Shown here one piece after another: positions 1-8,100 of a stretch of 64,000 nucleotides of DNA. Below the pieces are notes generated by a model, which was not told the origin of the DNA, did not search any database, and saw only the letters and a program-made list of their open reading frames with translations. A program made the translations under genes and the position numbers. Source of the DNA: Bog-793 sp963803025 (lineage in GTDB: Bacteria; Actinomycetota; Acidimicrobiia; Acidimicrobiales; Bog-793). Every line of letters begins with the position of its first letter. Position 1 is the stretch's first letter. The DNA lies in NCBI GenBank assembly GCA_963803025.1, contig CAWDKZ010000013.1, positions 1 to 64,000 on the forward strand, written 5' to 3'.

Positions 1-2
1 CC

Positions 3-1460
3 CAGGACGACTGGGAGCACGTCGCTTCGTATAGCGACCAGGCGAGCGGCGCGAAGCTCGAACGCCAGGGACTCCAGCGTGCCCTCTCTGAAGCACAGCT
101 CTCCCGCTTCGACGTCCTCCTCGTCTATCGGGTCGATCGCCTCTGTCGCTCGGTCGGCCTCCTCGCCGAGGTCCTCTCGCGCCTCGATTCTTCGGGCGTC
201 GGCTTTCGCTCGGCGACCGAACCCTTCGAGACGACGACGCCCTCGGGGCGGATGATGATGCAGATGCTCGGGGTGTTCGCCGAGTTCGAGCGGGCGTCGA
301 TCATCGAGCGGGTCGTCATGGGCATGGGGAGAAAGGCCGCCGAGGGGAAGTGGGTCGGCGGCACGCAGCCCTTCGGCTACCGCAAGGCCCCCGACGGCGG
401 ACGGCTCGTCGCCGAGTCCTCCGAGGCGGCCCTGGTGCCGGTGATCTTCGATCGCTACGTCAACGCACTCCTCGGCTCGCACGAGATCGCCCGCCGGCTG
501 AACGAACACGGCTACCGGACCCGGGCGGGACGGCCCTGGAGCTTCAAGTCCGTCCTCACCGTGTTGCGCAACCGCGCCTACCTCGGCGAGGTCGGCTGGC
601 GCGGCGAGTGGTTCCCCGGAGAGCACGAGGCGCTCGTCGATCCCGAGGTCTTCCACAAGGCCGAGGCACTGCTCAAAGAGCGCGGCGAGGACCCGGCCAA
701 GCGCGCCGCCCACTCGTCGGAGTACCTCCTCACCGGTCTCGTCGTCTGTGCGTACGGGGCGCGCTTCACCGGCACGGCAGCGACCGGGCGGCACCGCACC
801 TACCGCTACTACACCTGCGGGTCCCGTCAGCGCTATGGGAGGGCGACGTGTTCGGCAGGGCGACTCCCGGCCGAGGCGCTCGACGAGGCGATCGTCGCCG
901 GACTCCTCGATCTCTTCAAAGACGGCGCGCTGATCGAAGAAGCGGTGCGCCGAGCACGCGAACGAGCCGGTGCGACCCATGAGCTCGTCGCGGCCGAGAT
1001 CGACGGCATCGAAAAGGAGCTCTCTTCGATCGAGGCGGCGATCGACCGCTACCTCACGAGCTTCGAACGAGGTTCGCTCTCAGAAGAGACGTGCGCTCCC
1101 CGGGTGAACGCGCTCGGCGAACGCGCCACCGGCCTCCGGATTCACCGAGACGAACTCCTCGGCCAACTCGAAGCTGCGGACTTGCAGGCACCGAGCGACA
1201 CCGACCTCGCCGATGTCCGCCATGACCTCGAAACCGCGATCCGCGATGGCTCGCCGGCTCAGGTGAAGGCGCTCGTGCACGCCCTCGTCCACGAGGTGCG
1301 CGTCGAAGCACCGGATGCGGTGCGGCCCGTATTCAAGATCCCGGCGGGAACAGACGTGACCACCCTCTCGGAGGCGGTTCGCGCACCGTCCCGTTCGGTG
1401 GAGGTGAGCGGACTCGAACCGCCGACTTCCACGTTGCGAACGTGGCGCTCTACCAGCTGA
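3..1460 (+). CDS. Large serine recombinase, 5' end missing
   Basis: Site-specific DNA recombinase of the large serine family (resolvase N-terminal domain, recombinase domain, zinc ribbon, coiled coil). The gene starts before the window, so the catalytic serine is not visible. The frame is open from base 3, and the motif YRVDRLCRS (conserved arginines of the resolvase fold) is encoded near base 140. FAEFERASIIERV and GRKAAEGKWVGGTQPFGYR mark the end of the catalytic domain and the start of the recombinase domain. The zinc ribbon around bases 745-860 keeps three cysteines, but the expected CxxC reads CAYG, so one ligand is lost. A helical, charged stretch follows, as in the family's coiled coil. 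The last ~20 codons and the TGA lie antisense within tRNA-Ala. This looks like the integrase at the edge of an integrated element. Family call confident; activity uncertain. Confidence 0.9.
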   Translation, partial: QDDWEHVASYSDQASGAKLERQGLQRALSEAQLSRFDVLLVYRVDRLCRSVGLLAEVLSRLDSSGVGFRSATEPFETTTPSGRMMMQMLGVFAEFERASIIERVVMGMGRKAAEGKWVGGTQPFGYRKAPDGGRLVAESSEAALVPVIFDRYVNALLGSHEIARRLNEHGYRTRAGRPWSFKSVLTVLRNRAYLGEVGWRGEWFPGEHEALVDPEVFHKAEALLKERGEDPAKRAAHSSEYLLTGLVVCAYGARFTGTAATGRHRTYRYYTCGSRQRYGRATCSAGRLPAEALDEAIVAGLLDLFKDGALIEEAVRRARERAGATHELVAAEIDGIEKELSSIEAAIDRYLTSFERGSLSEETCAPRVNALGERATGLRIHRDELLGQLEAADLQAPSDTDLADVRHDLETAIRDGSPAQVKALVHALVHEVRVEAPDAVRPVFKIPAGTDVTTLSEAVRAPSRSVEVSGLEPPTSTLRTWRSTS

Positions 1461-1471
1461 GCTACACCCCC
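1399..1471 (-). tRNA. tRNA-Ala (anticodon CGC)
   Basis: A 73-nt cloverleaf on the minus strand. The acceptor stem GGGGGTG/CACCTCC has G3:U70, the alanine identity pair. The anticodon loop TTCGCAA sits on a CCACG/CGTGG stem, and the T loop TTCGAGT and D arm are normal. The discriminator is A and CCA is not encoded. The recombinase frame ends inside it on the other strand, with the element on the tRNA's 3' side, the usual side for tRNA-targeted integration. Confidence 0.95.
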
Positions 1472-1634
1472 AGGTAAATGGTCAGTATCGACCCACAGGC
1501 CTGGAACCTGCCTGAGAATAGTCCGCGCCTGCGTACGCCTGGTCGGTGAACACGGGCGCGCGATCGCGCGTCGGTGCCACCTCTGGCACAGGACCGTTCC
1601 CTTGAATCGCCTTCTCGAACGCCCGTTTGGCTGA

Positions 1635-2222
1635 TCAGCCCACCTCATCCGATACGACGAAACGCGGTACTCGCGGATCAAAGGCTTGCGGAACATCGAC
1701 GAACCCTCCGCGCCCCATCACCGCGACGCGGTGCTCCTGTGGTGGCTCGATCTCATCGGCGCCGGTCGTGATCGCGACGACCTTGCGCGCCCGTTCGGCC
1801 GCTGCCGCGTCGGACGCGGCACAGCGAACGAGCAAGGAGAGGTAGACGCCGGTGACCGTCGCCAGCAAGACGGCCACGACCCAGAAAGCGCGCAACGAAG
1901 GCACGGCACCGACGAGAAGAGTCGAACAGATACCAGATCCGAGCAGGAGCAGCATCTCGCGCCGACGGGTGCGCCGCGCATCGATACGCGCCTGAATCGC
2001 TCTCACGATCGCCAACTGCGCGTCGTCTGGCGGAGGTGCCTTACCCCGAGCCACTGGCAAGCGCGTGTGCACATCGACGAAGCTCGCGTGCGCGCGTTCG
2101 AGAAGCTCCGTCTGGTGGTGGAAGCGCGCGACAGACGACACGAGCTGGAATTCGGAGAGCTTGCGCACCGCGATCGGCAGGATGACAACCAACCAGACGA
2201 GCACGAGGACGATTACGACCAT
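1635..2222 (-). CDS. Membrane protein of unknown function, SepX-like architecture
   Basis: A 195-residue protein with an N-terminal membrane helix (residues 2-17), a soluble charged segment, two more hydrophobic helices (about 92-131) and a cytoplasmic tail. The layout, with an N-terminal helix followed at once by a basic stretch and then a late helical pair, resembles the actinobacterial SepX/Rv0996 group of cell-envelope membrane proteins. I see no diagnostic motif, so this is only a suggestion. It lies downstream of moaC in the same direction, with a gap of about 115 bases. The start is an ATG. Confidence 0.6.
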   Translation of the reverse strand: MVVIVLVLVWLVVILPIAVRKLSEFQLVSSVARFHHQTELLERAHASFVDVHTRLPVARGKAPPPDDAQLAIVRAIQARIDARRTRRREMLLLLGSGICSTLLVGAVPSLRAFWVVAVLLATVTGVYLSLLVRCAASDAAAAERARKVVAITTGADEIEPPQEHRVAVMGRGGFVDVPQAFDPRVPRFVVSDEVG

Positions 2223-2339
2223 CCCGTTGCTTTCCTTTGGTCGGCCGGTTCCTGCGGTTCACTCGACCCTAACGGATCGCGACTTTCAAAAGGTGGACCG
2301 ATGAACCGCTCACGGCCCGTTGGGTGTTCGGAGCCGCAT

Positions 2340-2843
2340 TCAGGGAGTTGGCGAAGCGGTATCGCCGTCGGTACGTCGCCAGACTCCCGACCGGCCGCCA
2401 CTCTTCTCCCAGAGCTGCAGCTCGCCGATCGACATCGTCCGGTCCGAAGACTTGCACATGTCGTAAACCGTGAGAGCGGCGATCGCACACGCCGCCATCG
2501 CCTCCATCTCGACGCCGGTGCGGTCGAACGCTTCGACGTTCGCCTCGACCTCGACGCAGTCGTCGCCGATCGTGAAGTTGATCGAAACCTGTCCGACGAG
2601 CACCGGGTAGCAGTACGGGATGAGCTCCGCGGTCCTCTTCGCCGCCTGGATCCCCGCGACGCGGGCCGCCCCGAGTACGTCGCCTTTCGTGATGGCGTTC
2701 GTCGCGACCTTCGCCGTCGTCTCCGGGAGCATCGCGACGTTGCAGCGGGCCCGGGCACGACGATGCGTCGCATCGCGTGGCGCGACATCGCCCATTCTCG
2801 CCGGACCGAGCGGGTCGAGACGTGCGAGGTTCCGTTCCGACAT
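2340..2843 (-). CDS. moaC: Cyclic pyranopterin monophosphate synthase MoaC
   Basis: Molybdenum cofactor synthesis: converts the MoaA product to cyclic pyranopterin monophosphate. The chosen ATG start gives 167 residues, normal for the family; a TTG six codons upstream is possible. Family signatures are present: ARMGDV near the start, KGDVLGAARVAGIQAAKRT with the conserved lysine, GVEMEA with the two glutamates, YDMCKSSDR and the LWEKSGG ending. The motif that normally reads LCHP reads YCYP here, so the conserved active-site histidine is a tyrosine. No other cofactor gene is in the window. The fold call is confident, but activity is open because of that substitution. Confidence 0.88.
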   Translation of the reverse strand: MSERNLARLDPLGPARMGDVAPRDATHRRARARCNVAMLPETTAKVATNAITKGDVLGAARVAGIQAAKRTAELIPYCYPVLVGQVSINFTIGDDCVEVEANVEAFDRTGVEMEAMAACAIAALTVYDMCKSSDRTMSIGELQLWEKSGGRSGVWRRTDGDTASPTP

Positions 2844-2936
2844 TTCGCCGAGTGTACGCAACCCCCGGCGACTCCGTCGCCTCGACCCGACGCGGCGCGG
2901 GCTCGGTGCTCGTCTGGCACCGGACCACCGATATAC

Positions 2937-2963
2937 TTGGCACTCTCATCCAAGGAGTGCCAG
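2937..2963 (+). promoter_or_regulatory. CIRCE element (HrcA operator) overlapping a promoter
   Basis: Inverted repeat TTGGCACTC, nine bases, GAGTGCCAG. It matches the CIRCE consensus (TTAGCACTC-N9-GAGTGCTAA) in arm length and spacing, and the arms are complementary at 8 of 9 positions. A good -10 hexamer, TATACT, occupies 2932-2937 and abuts the left arm, the usual position for HrcA repression. The fmdB-family gene starts 37 bases downstream. HrcA itself is not in the window. Confidence 0.8.
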
Positions 2964-2999
2964 TCTCGGCCCTACGCATCCGGCTGGCGGAGGAACGGG

Positions 3000-3350
3000 A
3001 TGCCGACCTACGAGTACGTCTGCAAGAACTGCGGAAACGGCTTCGAAGTGACGCAGGCGTTCACCGACTCAACGCTCACGACGTGCGGCACCTGCGGCGG
3101 ACCGCTACGCAAGGTGTACGGCTCGATCGGAATTGTGTTCAAGGGGGGCGGCTTCTACAGGACCGAGAGCCGCTCGGGTCGAACGGCCGCGGTTCCGGCG
3201 AACAACGGATCGTCGTCCGGCGCGGCCACGGCCAACGCGTCCGAGCCCATGACTCCCTCGAAGGAGAACGCAACGTCAAAGGACTCCGGCGGACCGGCCC
3301 CGACGGGCGCGACGACGACCAAAGCAGCCGAGCCCACCGGCAAGACCTGA
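3000..3350 (+). CDS. FmdB-family zinc ribbon protein
   Basis: A 116-residue protein beginning MPTYEYVCKNCG with a second CGTCG pair, the FmdB/CxxC regulatory zinc-ribbon domain (residues 1-45), including the FKGGGFYRT segment typical of the family. From about residue 60 it has a low-complexity Ser/Thr/Ala/Pro tail, probably disordered. The ATG has a GGAGGAA site seven bases upstream. The long frame open upstream of it has no family similarity. Family function is poorly defined. The CIRCE element and TATACT promoter immediately upstream imply HrcA-controlled heat-shock expression (inference). Confidence 0.88.
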   Translation: MPTYEYVCKNCGNGFEVTQAFTDSTLTTCGTCGGPLRKVYGSIGIVFKGGGFYRTESRSGRTAAVPANNGSSSGAATANASEPMTPSKENATSKDSGGPAPTGATTTKAAEPTGKT

Positions 3351-3372
3351 CGGGGAAAGGGCAGATCCGCCT

Positions 3373-4716
3373 TCAGATCCCGCTCATCGCGACATCACCG
3401 ATCGCCATCGTGACACCCGCCGCGACGCTCGGCAGCCATTCGACATCACCGCCGACGACCTCGATGCCCTGCAGCAATTGCTGGATCGTCGACGCGATCG
3501 TCATCTCCCGGACGGGTTGTGCCAGCTCGCCCCGCCGGATGAGAAGGCCCTCGGCCCCGACGGAGAAATCGCCGCTCACCGGGTTCACGCCCGAATGAAT
3601 CCCCGAGACGCTCTGGATGAACAGTCCCTCCCCGACGGCCGCGATCACCCCGGCCTGGTCGAGGTCGCCGGGGACGAGGCTGAGCGCCCGGGCGCCCACT
3701 GCGGGTGTGGACTTGAACCCGGCGCGTACCGCGGACGCCGTCGACTTGGCTCGTGCGAGGCGGGCCGAGTACGTGTCGTAGAGGAACGCGGCGAGCTGAC
3801 CTCGCTCGATCAGCGGGACGCGGCGACAGGCGAGCCCTTCCGCGTCGTACCGGGAAGCCCCGAAGGCGAGCTCGTTCGTCGGGTCGTCGACGAGCGTGAT
3901 CGACGCCGCGGCGACCTGCGCGCCGAGACGGTCGGCGAACAGAGACCGCCCCTTGGCGACCTCCTCACCGGACAGCGTCCCCGAGAGCACGGCGAGGAAC
4001 GTCGCCGTGACCTCCCGGTCGAACACGGCCGTGACGCGGCTGCTCGCTGGCTTCCGCGCCCCGAGCATCCGGGTCGCCCGTACAACCGCATCCCGCGACG
4101 CCTTGTCGATATCGAGATCAGCAGGCGTCCGGGACACGCTGTATCCCGCGCCGGTCTGCGTGTCACCGCCCTCGCCGGCGACCGCGAAGGCGACCAGGTA
4201 GCAGGCCGTCGAGCGCGACGTTGCGCTGACCCCGGTCGAACTGGCGATGGCGGCCTCGCTCTCGTCGTCGCCGTAATCCGCACTGACGACCTCGCGGATC
4301 CGGGGGTCGCCGGCGCGCACCTGCCGTTCGAGCTCGAGCGCCAGCGCGACCTTCTCATCCGTCGTCGTCGTACCGAGCGAGTCGGCCCACAGCTCGAGCG
4401 AAGCCGGCACGACGCCGTCCGGGACCGCCAGCCCGACGTTGGCGTCGGGCGTCGCGAACGAGGCGTTGTCCCGCGCCTCGACGAGCGCTGCCCGGGCGAG
4501 CTGCTCGTCGAGGTTGCCGACATAGGCGAAACCCTGACGCTCGCCGGCGATCACGCGGACGCCGATGCCGGCGGACTCCGCCGACGAGAGCGACTCGACA
4601 CCGCCGTCGTAGACGCGCACCTCGGTCTCCCGCTGCCAGGAGACGAACGCCTCGACCTCCTCGCCGGGCTGCGCCCAGGAGACGATCCCTTCGGCCAAAT
4701 CGAGGAGTTCAGCCAC
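3373..4716 (-). CDS. pmbA: TldE/PmbA-family protein
   Basis: Partner subunit of the TldD/TldE metalloprotease, 447 residues, the usual length. Family features include the N-terminal RVYDGGVESLSSAES region, the central YDAEGLACRRVPLIERG segment and the C-terminal IHSGVNPVSGDFSVGAEG motif. It has no HExxxH metal site, as expected for TldE; its partner supplies that. Its start overlaps the end of tldD by 8 bases, so the two are translationally coupled. In other bacteria the heterodimer degrades unfolded peptides and processes some peptide natural products; no such peptide is apparent here. Confidence 0.92.
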   Translation of the reverse strand: MAELLDLAEGIVSWAQPGEEVEAFVSWQRETEVRVYDGGVESLSSAESAGIGVRVIAGERQGFAYVGNLDEQLARAALVEARDNASFATPDANVGLAVPDGVVPASLELWADSLGTTTTDEKVALALELERQVRAGDPRIREVVSADYGDDESEAAIASSTGVSATSRSTACYLVAFAVAGEGGDTQTGAGYSVSRTPADLDIDKASRDAVVRATRMLGARKPASSRVTAVFDREVTATFLAVLSGTLSGEEVAKGRSLFADRLGAQVAAASITLVDDPTNELAFGASRYDAEGLACRRVPLIERGQLAAFLYDTYSARLARAKSTASAVRAGFKSTPAVGARALSLVPGDLDQAGVIAAVGEGLFIQSVSGIHSGVNPVSGDFSVGAEGLLIRRGELAQPVREMTIASTIQQLLQGIEVVGGDVEWLPSVAAGVTMAIGDVAMSGI

Positions 4717-6121
4717 CGGCCGTCCCTCCGATGGTGACCGACGAAACCCGCAGCGTCGGCTGACCGCTGCCGACGGGCACCGACTGGCCGTCCTTGCCGC
4801 AGGTTCCGGGCGCCATCTCGAAATCGTTCGCGATGGCGTCGATCTTCATGAGCACGTCCGGTCCGTTGCCAATCAGGTTGGCGTCGCGCAACGGCTCGGT
4901 GATCCGGCCCCCCTCGATGAGGTAGGCCTCCGTCATGCCGAAGACGAAGTCGCCCGTCGCCGTGTTCACCTGACCCCCGCCGAGCTTGGCCAGGTACACA
5001 CCGAACGGGGTCTGGGCGATGATCTCCGCGGGGTCCTCCCTCCCGTCGAGGAGGAACGTGTTCGTCATGCGGACCATCGGGAGATGCTCGTAGCTCTGGC
5101 GACGCCCGTTGCCTGAAGATTCCCGCCCGTCCTGGCGCGCGCGCAGGTAGTCCCACATGTACTCCGTGAGCACACCGTTCTCGATGAGAACGTTGCGCTG
5201 CGCCGGGCGGCCTTCGTCATCGATCGTCGCGGTCCCCCAACTTTCGCCGACGGTGCCGTCGTCGACGAGGGTGACGAGCGGACTCGCGACCTTCGTGCCG
5301 AGCCTGCCCCGGAAAGCGGAAGCATCCTTCATGATGTGATCGGCCTCGAGCCCGTGACCGCACGCCTCGTGGAACAGGAAGCCACCGGTGCCGCCCTTGA
5401 TCACGACGGGAAAGGCTCCCGACGGGGCCGGGCGGGCGGAGAGCTTGCCGACCGCGCGCCGGGCGGCCACCTGCGCCGCCTCCTCGACGCTGAACCGGTC
5501 GAAGAGCTCGAAGCCCATCGTGCGCGCGAGAACCTCGTAGCCGGTCTGGAGCCCGGAGTCCCCCGAGGCGACACACGAGACCGCGAACCGCGTCCGCACC
5601 TGGTCGTCCGACACGAAGAGGCCGTCAGAGTTCGCGATGACGATGCGGCGTCGGCTGTCGCCGTAACCGGCGGAAACCTGGACTATCGAGCCGCTGGTCG
5701 AGCGCGCCTCGTCGTCGGCACGCGCGAGAAGCTCGACCTTCGTCGCCTTGTCGATATCCTCCGGGTAGGTTCCTATCTTGCCGACCGGAGCCTCCTTGCG
5801 CTCGGCGAGCGCGACCGCACGCACGCCACCTCCACCCGCGTGCGCAACTGCCGCGGCGGCCTGGGCGGCCTTGCGAAGTCCTTCAGCCGACAGGTCGGCG
5901 GTGTGCGCGAAACCCGTCGTCTCACCGACGACGACGCGGATCCCGGCCCCACGGTCCCGACCCGACGACAGCTCCTCGACACGACGGTCGTCGAACGAGA
6001 CCCCGGTGGAACTACGGTCCTCGACGAAGACCTCGGCGAACTCCGCGCAACGGGCGAGCGCAGAACCGAGTGTCGCTTCTATCGCGTCGCGCCCGACAAG
6101 CACGGCGTCTTCGTCACCCAT
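4709..6121 (-). CDS. tldD: TldD-family metalloprotease
   Basis: Catalytic subunit of the TldD/TldE protease. The metal motif HEACGH (HExxxH) is followed by GLEADH near residue 245, and the C-terminal RVSSVTIGGTAG is typical. The start is the ATG at 6121, which has AAAGGAG nine bases upstream and gives 470 residues, the family's length. The frame stays open a further 430 bases upstream, but that part shows no homology and no ribosome site. It heads a two-gene operon with pmbA. Confidence 0.93.
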   Translation of the reverse strand: MGDEDAVLVGRDAIEATLGSALARCAEFAEVFVEDRSSTGVSFDDRRVEELSSGRDRGAGIRVVVGETTGFAHTADLSAEGLRKAAQAAAAVAHAGGGGVRAVALAERKEAPVGKIGTYPEDIDKATKVELLARADDEARSTSGSIVQVSAGYGDSRRRIVIANSDGLFVSDDQVRTRFAVSCVASGDSGLQTGYEVLARTMGFELFDRFSVEEAAQVAARRAVGKLSARPAPSGAFPVVIKGGTGGFLFHEACGHGLEADHIMKDASAFRGRLGTKVASPLVTLVDDGTVGESWGTATIDDEGRPAQRNVLIENGVLTEYMWDYLRARQDGRESSGNGRRQSYEHLPMVRMTNTFLLDGREDPAEIIAQTPFGVYLAKLGGGQVNTATGDFVFGMTEAYLIEGGRITEPLRDANLIGNGPDVLMKIDAIANDFEMAPGTCGKDGQSVPVGSGQPTLRVSSVTIGGTAGG

Positions 6122-6515
6122 CGGCTCTCGCTCCTTTCTGATCGCCGCCCATTCACCGAGCGGTCGCGCCTCGTCGCGGCCGAGCCGAGGAAGGAGCACG
6201 TCAGTCCCCGCATCGTAACGACGGAGCAGGGTGTGACTGACGTCGGGCCGCCCGGGCGAGAATTCCTCGCGCGGCGCCCGGCGCCAGCTGCCCGGCCGAC
6301 CGGCCGTTGCGGCGCCCTGGGCGACGCGACCTTCTCCCAGCTTCCCGCCCTTGTCAGCCAGAAATACTGCAGAGTCTCGGAGATCAGATAAGGAGTTCCG
6401 CGCCCGACGCACACGAGCCCGGTACCATCGGCACTGCAGGCGTTCTGCTGCCCGGCCGGATCCGGCGGGCGCATCGAGAGGCGAGCAAAGCGCCGGGAGG
6501 CGCTGGGAGGCGAGC
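6122..6515. other. Intergenic region between divergent tldD and divIVA-like genes
   Basis: About 390 bases between divergent genes. It must hold both promoters. I see no convincing extra gene and no clear operator; the open frames here are low-information extensions of the neighbours. Confidence 0.6.
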
Positions 6516-7439
6516 ATGGAGGAGTCTCGAGCGTCGCAGGCAGTCGAGGCCACACCGATTTTTGGTGCGTATCGCCGCGGCTATGACCCTGAGCAAGTCG
6601 ATCGCTACGTCGCCGCGCAGCAGCGGAGGCTCGACGAGTCCTTGCACCGTGCCTCGGAGGCCGAGCGCAAGCTTGCCGCCGCTGTTGGTCAACTCCGCGA
6701 GCTGCATCGCCGCGTCGGCGCACTTGAAGACCAGCGCCGCCCGTCTCAGAGCTTCACCCTCGACGGTGTCGGTGAGCACATCCAGCGGATCTTCGAAGAG
6801 GCGCGCGAGGGTGCCGCCGCGCTCCGGGAGAGGGCCGAAGTCGAACTGGCGGAACTCCGCGAGAGGACCGCCGAGGAAGCACAGACGATCCTCGCCTCAG
6901 CCCGCAGCAAGGCCCAGCAAATCGACGCGGATACCGAGCAGCGCCGACGCGAGCAGCTCGGTCGGCTCGAAGAAGACCGCTCCCGGGCGATCAGCCAGCT
7001 CACTTACCTTCACGAGCAGCGCAAGAACGCCGTGACGGAACTGCTCCGCATCCGTGACGTCATCGACTCAACGATCGCCGAGATCTCGACGGACGACGAC
7101 CCGGTGGCGGAGCCGCCGACCGGTGATTCCCCTCGCGAGCAACCGGACGTCGCCCGACGCGGTCCCATCAGCGAGCGGCACCCGTCGATGTCGAACCGCT
7201 ATCTGGCAAGCGGCCGATGCGACCCGACCCCCGCCGGTGAGACCCGAGCAGCGGCGAGACCTCCGGTGCGCGGCCTCAAGCCGCCCACCGACCGGGGAGG
7301 ATCCGACGCGGCGCGCCTCGTCCGTGAACATCGCGCCGTGACCGAGACGGAGTCGGAATTCCCCAGAGCTCGCGCCATTGTCCCGCGTCAGGCCGAACGG
7401 CGGTCGTTGCCGACGGTTTTCGACTTCGAGGAGCATTAG
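6516..7439 (+). CDS. DivIVA-like coiled-coil protein
   Basis: A 307-residue cytoplasmic protein. The N-terminal segment FGAYRRGYDPEQVDRYVAAQ matches the DivIVA/Wag31 domain, in which a short conserved patch (Y-x-x-x-x-V-D) is followed by coiled coil. Long Glu/Arg/Ala heptad-like stretches run to about residue 190, with the LREL/FEEAREGA/AEEAQTILASARSKA pattern of apical growth and septum proteins. After that comes a disordered Pro/Arg/Ser-rich tail. The ATG at 6516 follows GGGAGG by six bases. Likely role: organising polar growth or division at curved membrane (family inference). It may be a paralogue rather than the main DivIVA, which usually lies beside ftsZ/sepF. Confidence 0.75.
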   Translation: MEESRASQAVEATPIFGAYRRGYDPEQVDRYVAAQQRRLDESLHRASEAERKLAAAVGQLRELHRRVGALEDQRRPSQSFTLDGVGEHIQRIFEEAREGAAALRERAEVELAELRERTAEEAQTILASARSKAQQIDADTEQRRREQLGRLEEDRSRAISQLTYLHEQRKNAVTELLRIRDVIDSTIAEISTDDDPVAEPPTGDSPREQPDVARRGPISERHPSMSNRYLASGRCDPTPAGETRAAARPPVRGLKPPTDRGGSDAARLVREHRAVTETESEFPRARAIVPRQAERRSLPTVFDFEEH

Positions 7440-7583
7440 GCCCACTCGCTCCCGATGAGGATCTGCCGTCGGGTGCTCGGCGGCGTCGCGGTCTGCGGGT
7501 TCCCTCGTCTGCCGTCTCCTACGATGCGCTGTGAAGAACTCGGCGGCGCGCGAGAACGTGCCCGACGCGTCATCGAGCCGAGC

Positions 7584-7656
7584 GGGCCGCTAGCTCATCG
7601 GGAAGAGCAGGGGACTTTTAATCCCAAGGTGCCGGGATCGAGACCCGGGCGGCCCA
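7584..7656 (+). tRNA. tRNA-Lys (anticodon TTT)
   Basis: A 73-nt cloverleaf. Acceptor stem GGGCCGC/GCGGCCC pairs fully, with discriminator A. The anticodon loop is CTTTTAA on a stem with one G-A mismatch at the top pair. The T arm is CCGGG/CCCGG. CCA is not encoded. Confidence 0.95.
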
Positions 7657-7759
7657 CCGTTCTCCCAGGTCAGCTCCACTATCTTCTCGCGACTCCCTCA
7701 AGGCGACGCGGCGGACCAAACAACTTGTCAGCTCGAGTCCCGCGTTGGTGTGTGCAGTT

Positions 7760-8100
7760 TCAGCTGCCCTTGAAGTAGACCGTGCCGGGGGCGGTGCCCT
7801 CGTGCTCGCCGAGCGTCACGTTGATCGATCCCGTCTCACCCGTCTTGCCCTGAATCGCCAGAGAGCCGCCCGAGGAGACCCACGCGAGGACCAACGCCGC
7901 TACGCCTGACGATTGGTCGTCGTGCTCGCTCGCGACTTGGCACGTGACGCATCAATCGCAGTGCTCGTTCGAGACAGATGTTTCGCCGCCGTCGCGCCCG
8001 GGTGGACAGCAATCGCCGCCGCACATCCCGGACTGCTGAACCAGTGGTCGACGCCGCTAAAGATCCAATGTACCGGATCGGTTCTCTGGTCAACGGCCAT
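7760..8100 (-). pseudogene. Possible decayed small gene downstream of the permease
   Basis: A 66-codon frame starts at an ATG overlapping the permease stop (8100) and ends at 7900. A second frame, open from 7951 down to the stop at 7760, encodes a more protein-like ending (GGSLAIQGKTGETGSINVTL, then GEHEGTAPGTVYFKGS) but has no ATG, GTG or TTG start before its hydrophobic stretch. The pair could be one frameshifted gene coupled to the permease, or chance frames. I recognise no family. Confidence 0.25.

Noticed and set aside
1557..1570. Perfect palindrome CGCGCGATCGCGCG near the tRNA-Ala gene.
   Set aside because: Only G/C-rich dinucleotide repeats around GATC, likely by chance at this GC content; no matching site elsewhere and no regulator suggested.
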